A stretch of DNA of 46,019 nucleotides from Natronolimnohabitans innermongolicus JCM 12255 (GCF_000337215.1 NZ_AOHZ01000068.1:85340-131358); one strand, 5' to 3'; shown: positions 7,996 to 16,149, counted from the first letter of the stretch. The notes: generated by a model from the letters alone, not told the origin. A program made the numbers and translations.

Positions 7996-9315
7996 ATGGA
8001 CAATGGTAACTCGGACAACGGGCGCGTCATCCAGCACTGGTACGACGCCGACCACGACCCGCTCACGATCGTCGAGGGCGAGGACGCGACGGTCTACGAC
8101 GACGACGGGACCGCGTACCTCGATTTCCTCTCGCAGCTGTACTGCTGTAACGCCGGCCACAGCAACGAGCGGATCACGTCGGCCATCGCGGAACAGGCCG
8201 AACGCATCCCCTACGTCTCGGCGTCGAAACACAACGACGCCCGCACGCGCCTCGCGGACGACCTCGCGGAGATCGCGCCGGGTTCGCTCTCGGACGTCTT
8301 CTTCGCCATCTCCGGGAGCGAGGCCAACGAGACCGCGATCCAGATCGCGCGGACGATCCAGGACGCGCCGACGGTCCTCACCCGCTGGCAGTCCTACCAC
8401 GGCGGCACCTACGGCGCGGGCGGTCTCACTGGCGATCCCGGGACGCGAAAGACACTCGAGCGCTACGCCGCGACCTCGGGAGTCGAAAAGTTCCTGCCGC
8501 CGCTGCCGTCGGCGTTCGACGCGGAGACGCCCGACGAGCTCGCGCACCAGGCCGCAGACCACGTCGAGTTCGTTATCCGGAACGAGGGTCCGGAGTCCGT
8601 CGCCGCCATCCTCACCGAGCCGATCGGCGGCACCAGCGGCGCGTACCCGGCGCCGCCGGGCTACTTCGAGCGACTCCGCGAGATCTGCGACGAGTACGAC
8701 GTCCTGTTGATCTCCGACGAGGTGATCTCCGGTTTCGGCCGCTGCGGCGAGTGGTTCGGGATCCAGACGGAAGACGTCGAGCCCGACCTGTTGACGTTCG
8801 CGAAGGGCGTGACGGGCGCGTACGCCCCGCTGGCCGGGGTCGTCGTCGACGACTGGATCGGCGAGGAGATCCGCTCGGGGAGCTACGACCTCGGTCAGAC
8901 GTTCGCCGGCCACCCGATCTCCTGTGCCGCCGGCGAGGCCGCCCTCGAGGTCTACCGCGACGGACTCCTCGAGCGGGGTCGGGAGCGCTCACCCCACCTC
9001 GAGTCGCGGCTGCGAGACCTCGAGGATCGGTTCGAGCCCGTCGAGACGATCCGCGGGCGCGGGTTGCTGTGGAGCGTCGTCTTCGCGGACCCCGAGACGG
9101 GCGAGCCGTTCGTCCACCCGTGGGTCGATCCGGACGCGGACAACCCCGTCGCCGCGGTCCGCAGCGAGGCCCAGAAGCGGGGCGTGCTCGTCGGCGGCGG
9201 CCGGCCCGACGTGCAGCTCATCGTTGCGCCGCCGCTGTGTGTCACTCGCGAGGAGATCGACGAGGCAGTCGACGCGCTGGCCGCGTCGATCGACGCCGTG
9301 TTCGGCGACGAGTAG
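7996..9315 (+). CDS. class III aminotransferase
   Basis: A 439-residue PLP enzyme. Seen are the substrate loop near LSQLYCCNAGHSNERI, the phosphate-binding segment ISGSEANETAI, the cofactor-binding Asp in LLISDEVISGFGRCGEW, and the Schiff-base lysine in LLTFAKGVTGAYAPLAGV (K270). The QTFAGHPISCAAGEAAL segment is also typical. The family includes 4-aminobutyrate, beta-alanine-pyruvate and other omega-amino-acid transaminases; the substrate is not identifiable. ATG at 7996 is preferred because the upstream 16 residues (from 7948) are not conserved-looking. It probably shares a transcript with the upstream FAD oxidase, hinting at a catabolic pathway in which an amine or amino acid is deaminated and a hydroxy acid oxidised. 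Confidence 0.9.
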   Translation: MDNGNSDNGRVIQHWYDADHDPLTIVEGEDATVYDDDGTAYLDFLSQLYCCNAGHSNERITSAIAEQAERIPYVSASKHNDARTRLADDLAEIAPGSLSDVFFAISGSEANETAIQIARTIQDAPTVLTRWQSYHGGTYGAGGLTGDPGTRKTLERYAATSGVEKFLPPLPSAFDAETPDELAHQAADHVEFVIRNEGPESVAAILTEPIGGTSGAYPAPPGYFERLREICDEYDVLLISDEVISGFGRCGEWFGIQTEDVEPDLLTFAKGVTGAYAPLAGVVVDDWIGEEIRSGSYDLGQTFAGHPISCAAGEAALEVYRDGLLERGRERSPHLESRLRDLEDRFEPVETIRGRGLLWSVVFADPETGEPFVHPWVDPDADNPVAAVRSEAQKRGVLVGGGRPDVQLIVAPPLCVTREEIDEAVDALAASIDAVFGDE

Positions 9316-9327
9316 GTCGAAGGTTCG

Positions 9328-9600
9328 TCACTCGCGGCCGACGAGCGCCTCGGTTTCGAGTTCGCTGCCGATTCCGGCGAGAACGGCGCCGAGGCCCAGG
9401 AGGGCCAGACCGGCGCCGAGCACCCAGACCGTCGACCCTCGGGCGGCGAACTCGAGGAGCCAGAGCGCGCCGACGAGGACGATTCCGCCCGTGACGATCG
9501 CTCCCACGAACCGCTCCATAGGCGTTCGTTCGATCGCCCGGCCCAAGAATCCGTTCGTCCGCGGTCTCACTTCCATTTCGACCGCCGTCCCGTCGTCCAC
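9328..9600 (-). CDS. small membrane protein, two TM helices
   Basis: A 90-residue protein with two hydrophobic helices, about residues 31-53 (FVGAIVTGGIVLVGALWLLEFA) and 58-78 (TVWVLGAGLALLGLGAVLAGI), joined by a short loop. An internal Met at 9576 (MEVRPRTNG) is an alternative start. The protein is convergent with the aminotransferase (12 bp apart) and divergent from the DCC1 gene. No family recognised. Confidence 0.65.
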   Translation of the reverse strand: MDDGTAVEMEVRPRTNGFLGRAIERTPMERFVGAIVTGGIVLVGALWLLEFAARGSTVWVLGAGLALLGLGAVLAGIGSELETEALVGRE

Positions 9601-9674
9601 CGGCGCCGATACGGTACTATCACCGCGAGCGAATCCGGGTCAGGGGTTTGTGTCTCGAGCCCGTACCACCCGGT

Positions 9675-10091
9675 ATGCCCGAGCCGACCCTCGTCTACGA
9701 CGACGACTGCGGCTTCTGTACGTGGTGGGCCGATTACTTCGACGAAAACACCGACATCCGGATCGTCGGCTTCAGCGACTTGCCGGAGTATCCCGACCTC
9801 GAGATGCGTCTGCCCCGATACTACGAGGAGTGTTCGCACTTCGTCACGGAGGACCGCATCTACTCCTGTGGCGCCTCGATCGAGGAGGCGCTGCGGCGGT
9901 ACGACAGGGACGGCCCAGTCGGCAGCGCCGTCACCTTCCTCCGGAACTTCGAGGACTACGAACGGATCCGCGAGTGGGGGTATCGCCACGTCGCGGACAA
10001 CCGCGACAGGTGGGGACAGGTGATGTCGAAGACGCCGCCGGCGCGCCGAGAGTCGGAAGCCGACGACGCCGAATCGGATACCGACGACTGA
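9675..10091 (+). CDS. DCC1-like (DUF393) thiol-disulfide oxidoreductase family protein
   Basis: A 138-residue protein. The N-terminus PEPTLVYDDDCGFCTWW holds the DCC family signature: a beta strand, DxxCxxC (C12, C15), then a helix. The fold is thioredoxin-like and family members are predicted thiol-disulfide oxidoreductases. The last 25 residues are an acidic disordered tail. The neighbour, pointing towards it across 115 bp, is a lipase-maturation-factor-like membrane protein; DCC1 proteins are frequently found beside LMF/HTTM membrane proteins, so a joint role in envelope protein maturation or redox chemistry is plausible. Start chosen at ATG 9675, directly before the conserved strand. Confidence 0.85.
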   Translation: MPEPTLVYDDDCGFCTWWADYFDENTDIRIVGFSDLPEYPDLEMRLPRYYEECSHFVTEDRIYSCGASIEEALRRYDRDGPVGSAVTFLRNFEDYERIREWGYRHVADNRDRWGQVMSKTPPARRESEADDAESDTDD

Positions 10092-10113
10092 CGCTCACTC
10101 CGATCCCGTATCC

Positions 10114-10215
10114 GACGCCGGCCGCTACAGCCCCACCCTCGACGCCGGCCGCTACAGCCCCACCCTCGACGCCCGCCGCTACAGCCCCAACCTCGACGCC
10201 CGCCGCTACAGCCCC
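10114..10215. repeat. 27-bp tandem repeat across the LMF-like stop codon
   Basis: Units at 10114-10140, 10141-10167, 10168-10194 and a 21-bp partial at 10195-10215. The unit starts GACGCCGGCCGCTACAGCCC; copies 1 and 2 are identical, copies 3 and 4 differ by G-to-C and C-to-A changes. The stop codon of the minus-strand LMF-like gene (10206-10208) lies in the last unit, and every unit repeats the Gly-Leu-stop triplets in the same frame because 27 is a multiple of three. Confidence 0.9.
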
Positions 10216-11696
10216 GGACTCCGCCGGCGCAGTTCCTCGAGCGACGACGCCTCGAGGTAGATTCCGACGCGCTCGCGTTCCCACCACCGCCCAGTCTCGG
10301 CTCGCTCCTCGGGCGTCGCGTACCGGTAGCGATACCGAACCGCGCGAATCCGGGTCGGCGACGCCTCCCGCCCGGCGAAGGGATCCTCGGCCAGCAGCGA
10401 CCGCGTCTTCTCGTCTTCCTCGAGAAGCTTCGCCAGCAGCCGATAGAACCAGGGGTGGCGCCGCGGCGAGGGAGCCATCGCGGCGAACCACAGCTGCCAG
10501 TCCAATCGCAGGTGGTACGGCGCCACCTGGGGCGGTCGGCGCTCGAGCGCGGTCGGCTTCCCCGGGAATCGGTAGGGTCGCCACGTCGCGTCCTCGCCGC
10601 TCGTCTCGTCGCTGGTCGCCTCGATCACCACCTCGTAGCGGTCTCGCGTCACCGATCCGAACGCGCCGTAGGTGTTCACGAGGTGGAGCGGGTCGTACCC
10701 CGTGTTCATGGTCTGGCTCTCCGAGAGCATGTTCTCGACCGGACGGATGCTCATCGCGAGGACGACCACCGCGACCAGCACCGCGGCGCCCTCGAGAAGC
10801 GTCGGCGTCGCCACGGTCTCGGGTCGCGCGAGCGGCATTGCGGCCTCGAGCGCCGAAATCGGAAGGACGGCCTCGAGGACGCCGTCGCTGAACGTCGCGA
10901 TCGCGAGCACGATCGTCAAGGCGTTGAGCCACGCGAAGTTCCCGGTGAGCATGAGCCAGCCCATAAAGCCGATCGTGAGCGCGCCGGCGACCGACGACGC
11001 CGGTTGCGGGGCGAAGTACAGAAACGGAATCAGCAGTTCGACGACGTGATTGCCGAACGTCTCGAACCGATGGAACCGCTTCGAACGGTGGTGAGCGTAC
11101 CAGCTCAGCGGGTTCGGGATCGGCTGGGTCTCGTAGTGGTAGTCCATACACGACAGATCACGCCAGCAGTCGTCCCCGCGGAGTTTGATCAGCCCCGCGC
11201 CGAACATGTTGCGAAAGAGCACCCACTGGAGCAAGACGAGGATCACGACCGGCGGCTCGACCGCGCCCGCGCCAAGGAAGATGGCGAGAAAGCCCGTCTC
11301 GAGCAGCATCGACTCCCAGCCGTAGCCGTAGAAGGTCTGGCCGGCGTTGACGAACGAGAGGTAGAGCAGCCAGATCGAGGCCCACAGCGCCATCGAGACG
11401 GGCGTCGGATACGGCTCCGGCAGCCAGTAGGGGAGGCCGAGCAGCGCCAGCGCGGAGAGCGCCACGCCGGTCCACGCGGCGATGCCGATGACGCGGTCGC
11501 TCGGATAGAAATAGAACAGGCTGGGGCGCTCGGCGAAGTCACCGCCCTCGGCGTACCACTCGATGGGCAACAGCCCGTCTTCGCCCGCCAGCGGCCGGAA
11601 CTGGTTCGCGGCGACGAGAAAGGCCAGTAAGAAGAGTAGCGCCAGTCCTCGCTGGAAAAGAAAGCGAACCAGCCAGAACTCCTCGCCGTGGAACAC
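10206..11696 (-). CDS. lipase maturation factor (LMF1)-like membrane protein
   Basis: A 496-residue polytopic protein with about seven to eight membrane segments in residues 8-340, and a soluble C-terminal domain. Family features seen: GWESMLLETGFLAIFLG, FRNMFGAGLIKLRGDDCW, CMDYHYETQPIPNPLSWY (the Cys and the YHYETQPxPNPxSWY signature are diagnostic), and LVNTYGAFGSVTRDRYEV with LDWQLWFAAMAPSP in the C-terminal domain. Eukaryotic LMF1 acts in lipase folding in the ER; the role of archaeal members is unknown. It faces a DCC1 thiol oxidoreductase gene. The 3' end has been duplicated as a 27-bp tandem array that includes the stop codon. Confidence 0.88.
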   Translation of the reverse strand: MFHGEEFWLVRFLFQRGLALLFLLAFLVAANQFRPLAGEDGLLPIEWYAEGGDFAERPSLFYFYPSDRVIGIAAWTGVALSALALLGLPYWLPEPYPTPVSMALWASIWLLYLSFVNAGQTFYGYGWESMLLETGFLAIFLGAGAVEPPVVILVLLQWVLFRNMFGAGLIKLRGDDCWRDLSCMDYHYETQPIPNPLSWYAHHRSKRFHRFETFGNHVVELLIPFLYFAPQPASSVAGALTIGFMGWLMLTGNFAWLNALTIVLAIATFSDGVLEAVLPISALEAAMPLARPETVATPTLLEGAAVLVAVVVLAMSIRPVENMLSESQTMNTGYDPLHLVNTYGAFGSVTRDRYEVVIEATSDETSGEDATWRPYRFPGKPTALERRPPQVAPYHLRLDWQLWFAAMAPSPRRHPWFYRLLAKLLEEDEKTRSLLAEDPFAGREASPTRIRAVRYRYRYATPEERAETGRWWERERVGIYLEASSLEELRRRSPGL

Positions 11697-11779
11697 ATCC
11701 CAGTGTAACGCCGTGAAGCCCTATAGACGTGATGCGTTGGGGGTCGAGGCGCTTCCGAGTCCGTCTCGAGCGCGATACT

Positions 11780-11822
11780 GCTTTGGCTCGCTTTTGGCTC
11801 GCTTTTGGCTCGCTTTCCGCTC
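11780..11822. repeat. 11-bp tandem repeat abutting the aldolase stop codon
   Basis: Four units: GCTTTGGCTC (10 bp, 11780-11789), GCTTTTGGCTC (11790-11800), the same (11801-11811), GCTTTCCGCTC (11812-11822). The last two bases belong to the stop codon of the minus-strand aldolase gene (11821-11823), so the array extends downstream from that stop. Confidence 0.85.
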
Positions 11823-12606
11823 AGCCCTCGTACTCGGCGAACCACAACTGTACCACGCCCTGCAGCGCCCCGGTCGTACTCCCCAGGTTCAGGATCTGGT
11901 AGCCCGACTCGGCCTTCTCGTTGACGTCGTCCATTCCGAATCCGAGCCCGCCCAGGGGGACGTCGGCCTCGAGCGCCGCCTCCCGAATCTCCTCGACGCG
12001 CTCTTCGACCTCGTCGTGGGTCGGCTCTCCCGGATAACCCAGCGAGACCGCCAGATCCAGCGGGCCGGCGAAGACGAAGCCGAGATCGGGGACCGAGAGG
12101 ATCTCCTCGAGATTCTCGACGGCGGTCGGGTTCTCGATCGTCACGCCGACGACGATCTCCTCGTCCTCGGTGCCGGCGTAGTCGTCGGTCGTCCCCCACC
12201 GACTCGCTCGCGGGCTCGCGAAGCCGCGTTTTCCGGGCTCGCCGTCGTACTCGAACCGCGACGCCTCCACGGCCCGTCGGACCTGGTCGGCGGTCTCGAT
12301 CCGCGAGACGAACAGCGATCGGACGCCGGCGTCGAGCGTCTTCCGGACCATCCCCGGATCCGGCTCCGGCAAGCGGACGAGTAGTTCCGTCCCCGTCACG
12401 GCCGCCGCTCGAGCCAGGTCCTCGAGTCGGTCGCCGTCGAACGGGCTCGGCCCCGCGTGCTCGAGGTCGATCCAGACGAAGTCGAGTCCCAGTTCGCCGT
12501 AGAACTCAACCAGCGTGGGGTTGTACGTGTTCTCGAGGATTCCCAGTGCGACGCCGTCGTCCTCGAGAGTGTGTCGAAGATGGTTCGTTCGCGGCGGCTG
12601 TGACAT
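11821..12606 (-). CDS. HpcH/HpaI family aldolase
   Basis: A 261-residue class II (metal-dependent) aldolase of the HpcH/HpaI family, TIM-barrel fold. Matching blocks in order: LGILENTYNPTLVEFYGELG, FVWIDLEHAGPSP (catalytic Glu-His region), LLVRLPEPDPGMVRKTLDAG, VSRIETADQVRRAV, GKRGFASPRASRWG, GVTIENPTAVENLEEIL (metal-binding Glu) and FVFAGPLDLAVSLGYPG (metal-binding Asp). Family members cleave 2-keto-3-deoxy sugar acids or 4-hydroxy-2-oxo acids to pyruvate and an aldehyde. The substrate is not predictable. The gene stands alone between LMF-like and MFS genes, all on the minus strand with separate intergenic gaps. Confidence 0.88.
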   Translation of the reverse strand: MSQPPRTNHLRHTLEDDGVALGILENTYNPTLVEFYGELGLDFVWIDLEHAGPSPFDGDRLEDLARAAAVTGTELLVRLPEPDPGMVRKTLDAGVRSLFVSRIETADQVRRAVEASRFEYDGEPGKRGFASPRASRWGTTDDYAGTEDEEIVVGVTIENPTAVENLEEILSVPDLGFVFAGPLDLAVSLGYPGEPTHDEVEERVEEIREAALEADVPLGGLGFGMDDVNEKAESGYQILNLGSTTGALQGVVQLWFAEYEG

Positions 12607-12703
12607 GGGCGACGGACTACGAAGCGGTCAATAAATCTTCGCGGGGCAATCGCAGCTTCGTGGGGTAATCGAAGAATCGCGGGGCGGCATCGACTCTCTT
12701 GAT

Positions 12704-12783
12704 CGGCCAGCCGTTGCAACCCCATCCGTCAGTCGGCCAGCCGTTGCAACCCCATCCGTCAGTCGGCCAGCCGTTGCAACCCC
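12704..12783. repeat. 30-bp tandem repeat across the MFS stop codon
   Basis: Units at 12704-12733, 12734-12763 and a partial at 12764-12783. The unit begins CGGCCAGCCGTTGCAACCCC and continues with ATCCGTCAGT. The MFS stop codon (12759-12761, minus strand) lies in the array. Since 30 is a multiple of three, each downstream unit repeats the GLQRLAD-stop reading in frame. Confidence 0.9.
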
Positions 12784-13979
12784 CACCCGGCGAGAACGAC
12801 CACGAGCGCGCCGACCGCGAGCAGCGCCAGTCCGGGGGCGAACGAGCCCGTCGCGTCGTGACTCACGCCGATCAACATCGGTCCGAAGAAGCCCCCGATC
12901 TCGCCGACGGCGAAGATGAAGCCGACCGCCGTCCCGGTCAGCCGCGCCCCGATCCCCTCGAGATCCGGTGGAATCGCCCGGACGAGCGGCGAGACGCCGC
13001 CGACGCCGAAGCCGGTGACGACGATTCCGGCGACGACCAGCGCGCCGGTGCCGCCGGCGATGATCCCGCCGATACCGAGGAACGCGACCGCGCCACAGCC
13101 CATCAGCACGGGTCGGCGAACCTCGTACCGATCGGCCACTTCGGGAACGGTGAGCACGCCGACGACGTAGGCCCCGATCAGCAGGCTCGTCGCCTGGCCG
13201 GCCAGCCCGGCCGAGAGCCCGCGATCCTCGAGCAGCGTCGGGAGCCATCCTTGCAGGCCGTGATTGAGCAGGAGGTACATCGTCCCGATCACCACCACCA
13301 GCTGCAGTTCGCGGTGGGAAAGCACCAGCCGCAGGTCGTCGACGATCGACTCGAGCGAGAAGCCGTCGTCGCCGTCGAGCCGGTCGTCGATCCGCTCGCG
13401 GTGTGCGACGGCGAGCCAGACGAGGCCGTAGGCGACCGAGACGACGCCGCTCCAGAAGAAGAGTTCGCGCCAGCCGCCGAGCCACGGACCGATAACGGGC
13501 CGACCGACGGCGAAGACGAGCGCCGATCCCGCCGAGGAGCCGATGAGGTAGATCGCGGACGGTCGCCCCGTTTTCGTCGGCGGGAACAGGACGCCGACCA
13601 GCTTCGGGAGTCCGAACGTGATTGCGGTCGCACCGACCCCGAGCAGGAGCGTCGTCGCCAGCAGCGACGGGAATCCAGGCGCCGCACTGCGGGCGATCTG
13701 TGCCACGCCGTAGATCAGGACGCCCGCGGCGAGGCTTCGTCCCGGACCGATTCGATCGACCGCGATCCCCGAGAACAGCGCTAGCGGGATGTACGTCAGC
13801 GGCACCGCACCCGCGAGGATCCCCGCCTCCGTACTCGAGAGCCCGACGTCGTCGATGATCACCGGCAGGTACGCCGGCAAGGAGAACCAGACGAACAACA
13901 GGCAGGTGTAACTCAACGCGCCGACGACGACGAGGCCATACTCTCGACGATACCCCGCATCGCCAGTCCTGCCCCCCAT
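12759..13979 (-). CDS. major facilitator superfamily transporter
   Basis: A 406-residue membrane protein with about twelve hydrophobic helices in two halves. Between TM2 and TM3 is FSGIAVDRIGPGR, the MFS loop motif (GxxxDRxGxR type); the second half has the matching PEVADRYEVRRPV loop. Small-residue-rich TM5 (GVSPLVRAIPPDL region in the second half) fits MFS transporters of the CynX/NarK-like groups. The substrate is unknown. The frame extends upstream to 14108, but the extra 43 residues are hydrophilic and lie in the probable promoter region, so ATG at 13979 is preferred. Its 3' end carries an in-frame 30-bp tandem duplication. Confidence 0.88.
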   Translation of the reverse strand: MGGRTGDAGYRREYGLVVVGALSYTCLLFVWFSLPAYLPVIIDDVGLSSTEAGILAGAVPLTYIPLALFSGIAVDRIGPGRSLAAGVLIYGVAQIARSAAPGFPSLLATTLLLGVGATAITFGLPKLVGVLFPPTKTGRPSAIYLIGSSAGSALVFAVGRPVIGPWLGGWRELFFWSGVVSVAYGLVWLAVAHRERIDDRLDGDDGFSLESIVDDLRLVLSHRELQLVVVIGTMYLLLNHGLQGWLPTLLEDRGLSAGLAGQATSLLIGAYVVGVLTVPEVADRYEVRRPVLMGCGAVAFLGIGGIIAGGTGALVVAGIVVTGFGVGGVSPLVRAIPPDLEGIGARLTGTAVGFIFAVGEIGGFFGPMLIGVSHDATGSFAPGLALLAVGALVVVLAGWGLQRLAD

Positions 13980-14271
13980 CTCTTCGACTCTACTCGAGGC
14001 AACTGTCGGCACGGCCGAGTAAGTTGTCGTCCCGGTCGATACGGCCGGGTTTACTCGAGCGAACGGTTCCGCGTCGGGTTCGCATGCGGCGAACCGCTCT
14101 CTGCTCACGGGAGCATCGTCCCGTACGCACGGCTCGCGGGTGCAGCGCTTGTCCTTCGACCGCAGCCGTACCGTCTCCGCCTGAACTGTGCTCTCCGTCC
14201 GCCGGTGGACCGGAGACGAACGCCGACGGAGACCCGAAAGAGGTAGGAAGCAACCAACAGTTCCACAGCGT

Positions 14272-14925
14272 ATGGACGAGTCGGAGCAGGAATCGGACTC
14301 GAGGACGGGATCGGAATCCGAATCGGCGTCAGAAACGATGGACGGACTCTGCGTGACGGCGTGTACGCGCTGTCCGAAACTCGTGGACTCACGGAGTCAG
14401 ATCGTCAACGGGACCGGACCCGAGGACGCCGACCTGTTGTTCGTCGGCGAGGGACCCGGCGCCAACGAGGACGAGCAGGGCGAGCCGTTCGTCGGCCGCA
14501 GCGGCACCGTACTGGACGACGGGCTCCGCGACGTCGGACTCGCTCGCTCGGACGTCCGCATCACCAACTGCGTGCGCTGTCGACCGCCCGAGAACCGCGA
14601 TCCGACCGGCGAGGAACTCGAGAACTGCCGAGGCTACCTCGAGACCGAAATCGAGCGTCTGGACCCCGACGTGATCGTCACGCTGGGAAAGGTGCCCAGC
14701 GAGCACCTGCTCGATCGCTCCGTCGCGGTGACGAAGGAAGCCGGGTCGCTCGAGGAAGTGCGGATCGCCGGGACGCCACGGCGGGTCTTGCTGTGTGTCC
14801 ACCCCGCGGCGACGCTCTACGATCGCAGCCAGGAGGAGACGTTCGCAGACGCGCTGGCAGAGGCGGCGGAGCTAGCCGGTGCCGGCGACGGCGAGAGCGG
14901 ACAGACGCGACTCGACGGATTCTGA
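14272..14925 (+). CDS. uracil-DNA glycosylase, family 4 (iron-sulfur)
   Basis: A 217-residue repair enzyme removing uracil from DNA. Family 4 features: GEGPGANEDEQGEPFVGRSG (uracil-binding and water-activating motif A), a C-terminal HPAAT motif, and four cysteines spaced as 4Fe-4S ligands (C31, C34, C103, C119; CTRC, then NCVRCRPP with 16 residues to ENCR). The extreme C-terminus QTRLDGF fits a PCNA-interacting box (QxxLxxF), which suggests tethering to the replication clamp. The first 25 residues are Ser/Glu-rich, so ATG at 14338 is an alternative start. It lies 300 bp before hisH, and a 31-bp repeat array starts at the base after its stop. Confidence 0.9.
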   Translation: MDESEQESDSRTGSESESASETMDGLCVTACTRCPKLVDSRSQIVNGTGPEDADLLFVGEGPGANEDEQGEPFVGRSGTVLDDGLRDVGLARSDVRITNCVRCRPPENRDPTGEELENCRGYLETEIERLDPDVIVTLGKVPSEHLLDRSVAVTKEAGSLEEVRIAGTPRRVLLCVHPAATLYDRSQEETFADALAEAAELAGAGDGESGQTRLDGF

Positions 14926-15016
14926 CGTTCTGGGGAACCTTCTCGCCCAGTGCTCGCGTTCTGGTGAGCACTCTCGTTCAGCGCTCGGTTCGGCGAACGC
15001 TCTCGTTCAGTGCTCG
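14926..15016. repeat. degenerate 31-bp tandem repeat after the UDG stop
   Basis: Units at 14926-14956, 14957-14987 and a shortened 29-bp unit at 14988-15016. Shared elements are CGTTCTGG at the unit start and TTCAGTGCTCG or TTCAGCGCTCG at the end. Unit 1 begins immediately after the TGA at 14923-14925. The copies differ more than in the other arrays, suggesting an older duplication. The remaining 15017-15224 holds no gene; a TATA-like GGTAATACAC lies about 30 bp before hisH. Confidence 0.75.
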
Positions 15017-15224
15017 AGGTGGCCGACTCGAGGGCGGGCGCGTCCGTCGAGAGAGAGTGTGTCCGTCGACGCCGGGTGGGAACGAACGTCGACGTCGGGA
15101 GAGAGTGTACGCCGAGAGCGAGAGCCTGGTGAGGACGAGAACGTGCGGCGTCCGTCGCGATCCGCTCGAGGAGGGCGATTGCGCGAATGGTAATACACTT
15201 CTGCCCGCCGCACCGACTACCGGT

Positions 15225-15893
15225 ATGAGCACCGTTTCGGCTTCCGATTCCAGCGAGCAGGCCCTCGCGTCCGTCGTCGTCGTCGACTACGGACTGGGGA
15301 ACCTCCGCAGCGTCACCCGCGGCTTAGAGCGTGCGGGCGCAGACGTCGAGATCACCGACGATCCCGAGGCCTTCGCCGACGCGGATGGCGTCGTCCTCCC
15401 CGGCGTTGGCGCGTTCCGCGAGGGCGTCGAGAACGCGGATCCGCTTCGCGAGGACCTCCTCGAGATCGCCGACTCCGGGACACCCCTGTTCGGCATCTGT
15501 CTCGGAATGCAGATGCTGCTGACGACCAGCGAAGAGGGCGACAACGACGGCGAGTCGGCCGTGCAGGGACTCGACCTGGTGCCGGGAACCAACGTCCGGT
15601 TCGCGGACGGGCAGAAGGTCCCCCACATGGGCTGGAACGAACTCGACGTACGCCGTGACCACCCCCTCGTGGAGGGCGTCGACGGCCGATACGCCTACTT
15701 CGTTCACTCCTACTACGCGGTCCCCGACGATGCGGACGCGACGGTCGCGACGACCGACTACGAACGCGAGTTCCCCTCGATCGTCGCCAACGAGGCGGGG
15801 AACGTCTTCGGGACGCAGTTCCACCCCGAGAAGAGCGGCGAGACGGGACTGCAGATTCTGCGGAACTTCGTCGAGATCTGCAGCCAGGAGTAG
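15225..15893 (+). CDS. hisH: imidazole glycerol phosphate synthase subunit HisH
   Basis: A 222-residue class I glutamine amidotransferase that supplies ammonia to HisF for histidine biosynthesis. Seen: VVDYGLGNLRSV at the start, oxyanion strand VVLPGVGAF, nucleophile Cys in FGICLGMQMLL (C92), HMGWNEL, YFVHSYY, and the catalytic His-Glu pair in TQFHPEKSGETG (H200, E202). Complete triad and normal length. The N-terminus has a 15-residue acidic leader; ATG at 15225 follows a TATA-like element at ~15190. No other his genes are near, consistent with scattered his genes in haloarchaea. Its terminal codons and stop are repeated downstream. Confidence 0.95.
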   Translation: MSTVSASDSSEQALASVVVVDYGLGNLRSVTRGLERAGADVEITDDPEAFADADGVVLPGVGAFREGVENADPLREDLLEIADSGTPLFGICLGMQMLLTTSEEGDNDGESAVQGLDLVPGTNVRFADGQKVPHMGWNELDVRRDHPLVEGVDGRYAYFVHSYYAVPDDADATVATTDYEREFPSIVANEAGNVFGTQFHPEKSGETGLQILRNFVEICSQE

Positions 15894-15919
15894 CAGCCAG
15901 GACTGGTAGCCAGGAGTAG
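15881..15919. repeat. short tandem repeat across the hisH stop codon
   Basis: CAGCCAGGAGTAG (15881-15893, the last codons and TAG stop of hisH), then CAGCCAGGACTGGTAG (15894-15909), then CCAGGAGTAG (15910-15919). The last codons and the stop triplet are thus copied downstream, with a 3-bp insertion in the middle copy. Confidence 0.85.
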
Positions 15920-16095
15920 CCGACGCTGCGACTGAGCGTTCGACTGACCTGACTGGTAACTGATCTAGTATTTTGAACGCTCCACAGTCCGAGTGATCTG
16001 CGTTGCGTCGAGTCCTCGAGCGAGCGAGACGTGTTGAGGACGCCGAAGACGACTGGCGTTTCTGCGGCCACCGAAGGAGGCTGGTCTCGCGGAGA

Positions 16096-16119
16096 CACAC
16101 CCCTCGGTGCCGCTGTATA
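16096..16119 (-). repeat. origin recognition box a (reversed)
   Basis: On the minus strand it reads TATACAGCGGCACCGAGGGG followed by TGTG, identical to box c through the core. It is the only box in this orientation and lies on the hisH side of the AT-rich segment. Confidence 0.85.
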
Positions 16120-16149
16120 GAATCGGGAGAGCGGCGTTGTTTGGTGAGA

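Noticed and set aside
10114-12783. Possible CRISPR arrays
   Set aside because: The repeats are contiguous tandem units of 11-31 bp without spacers, and no cas genes are present.
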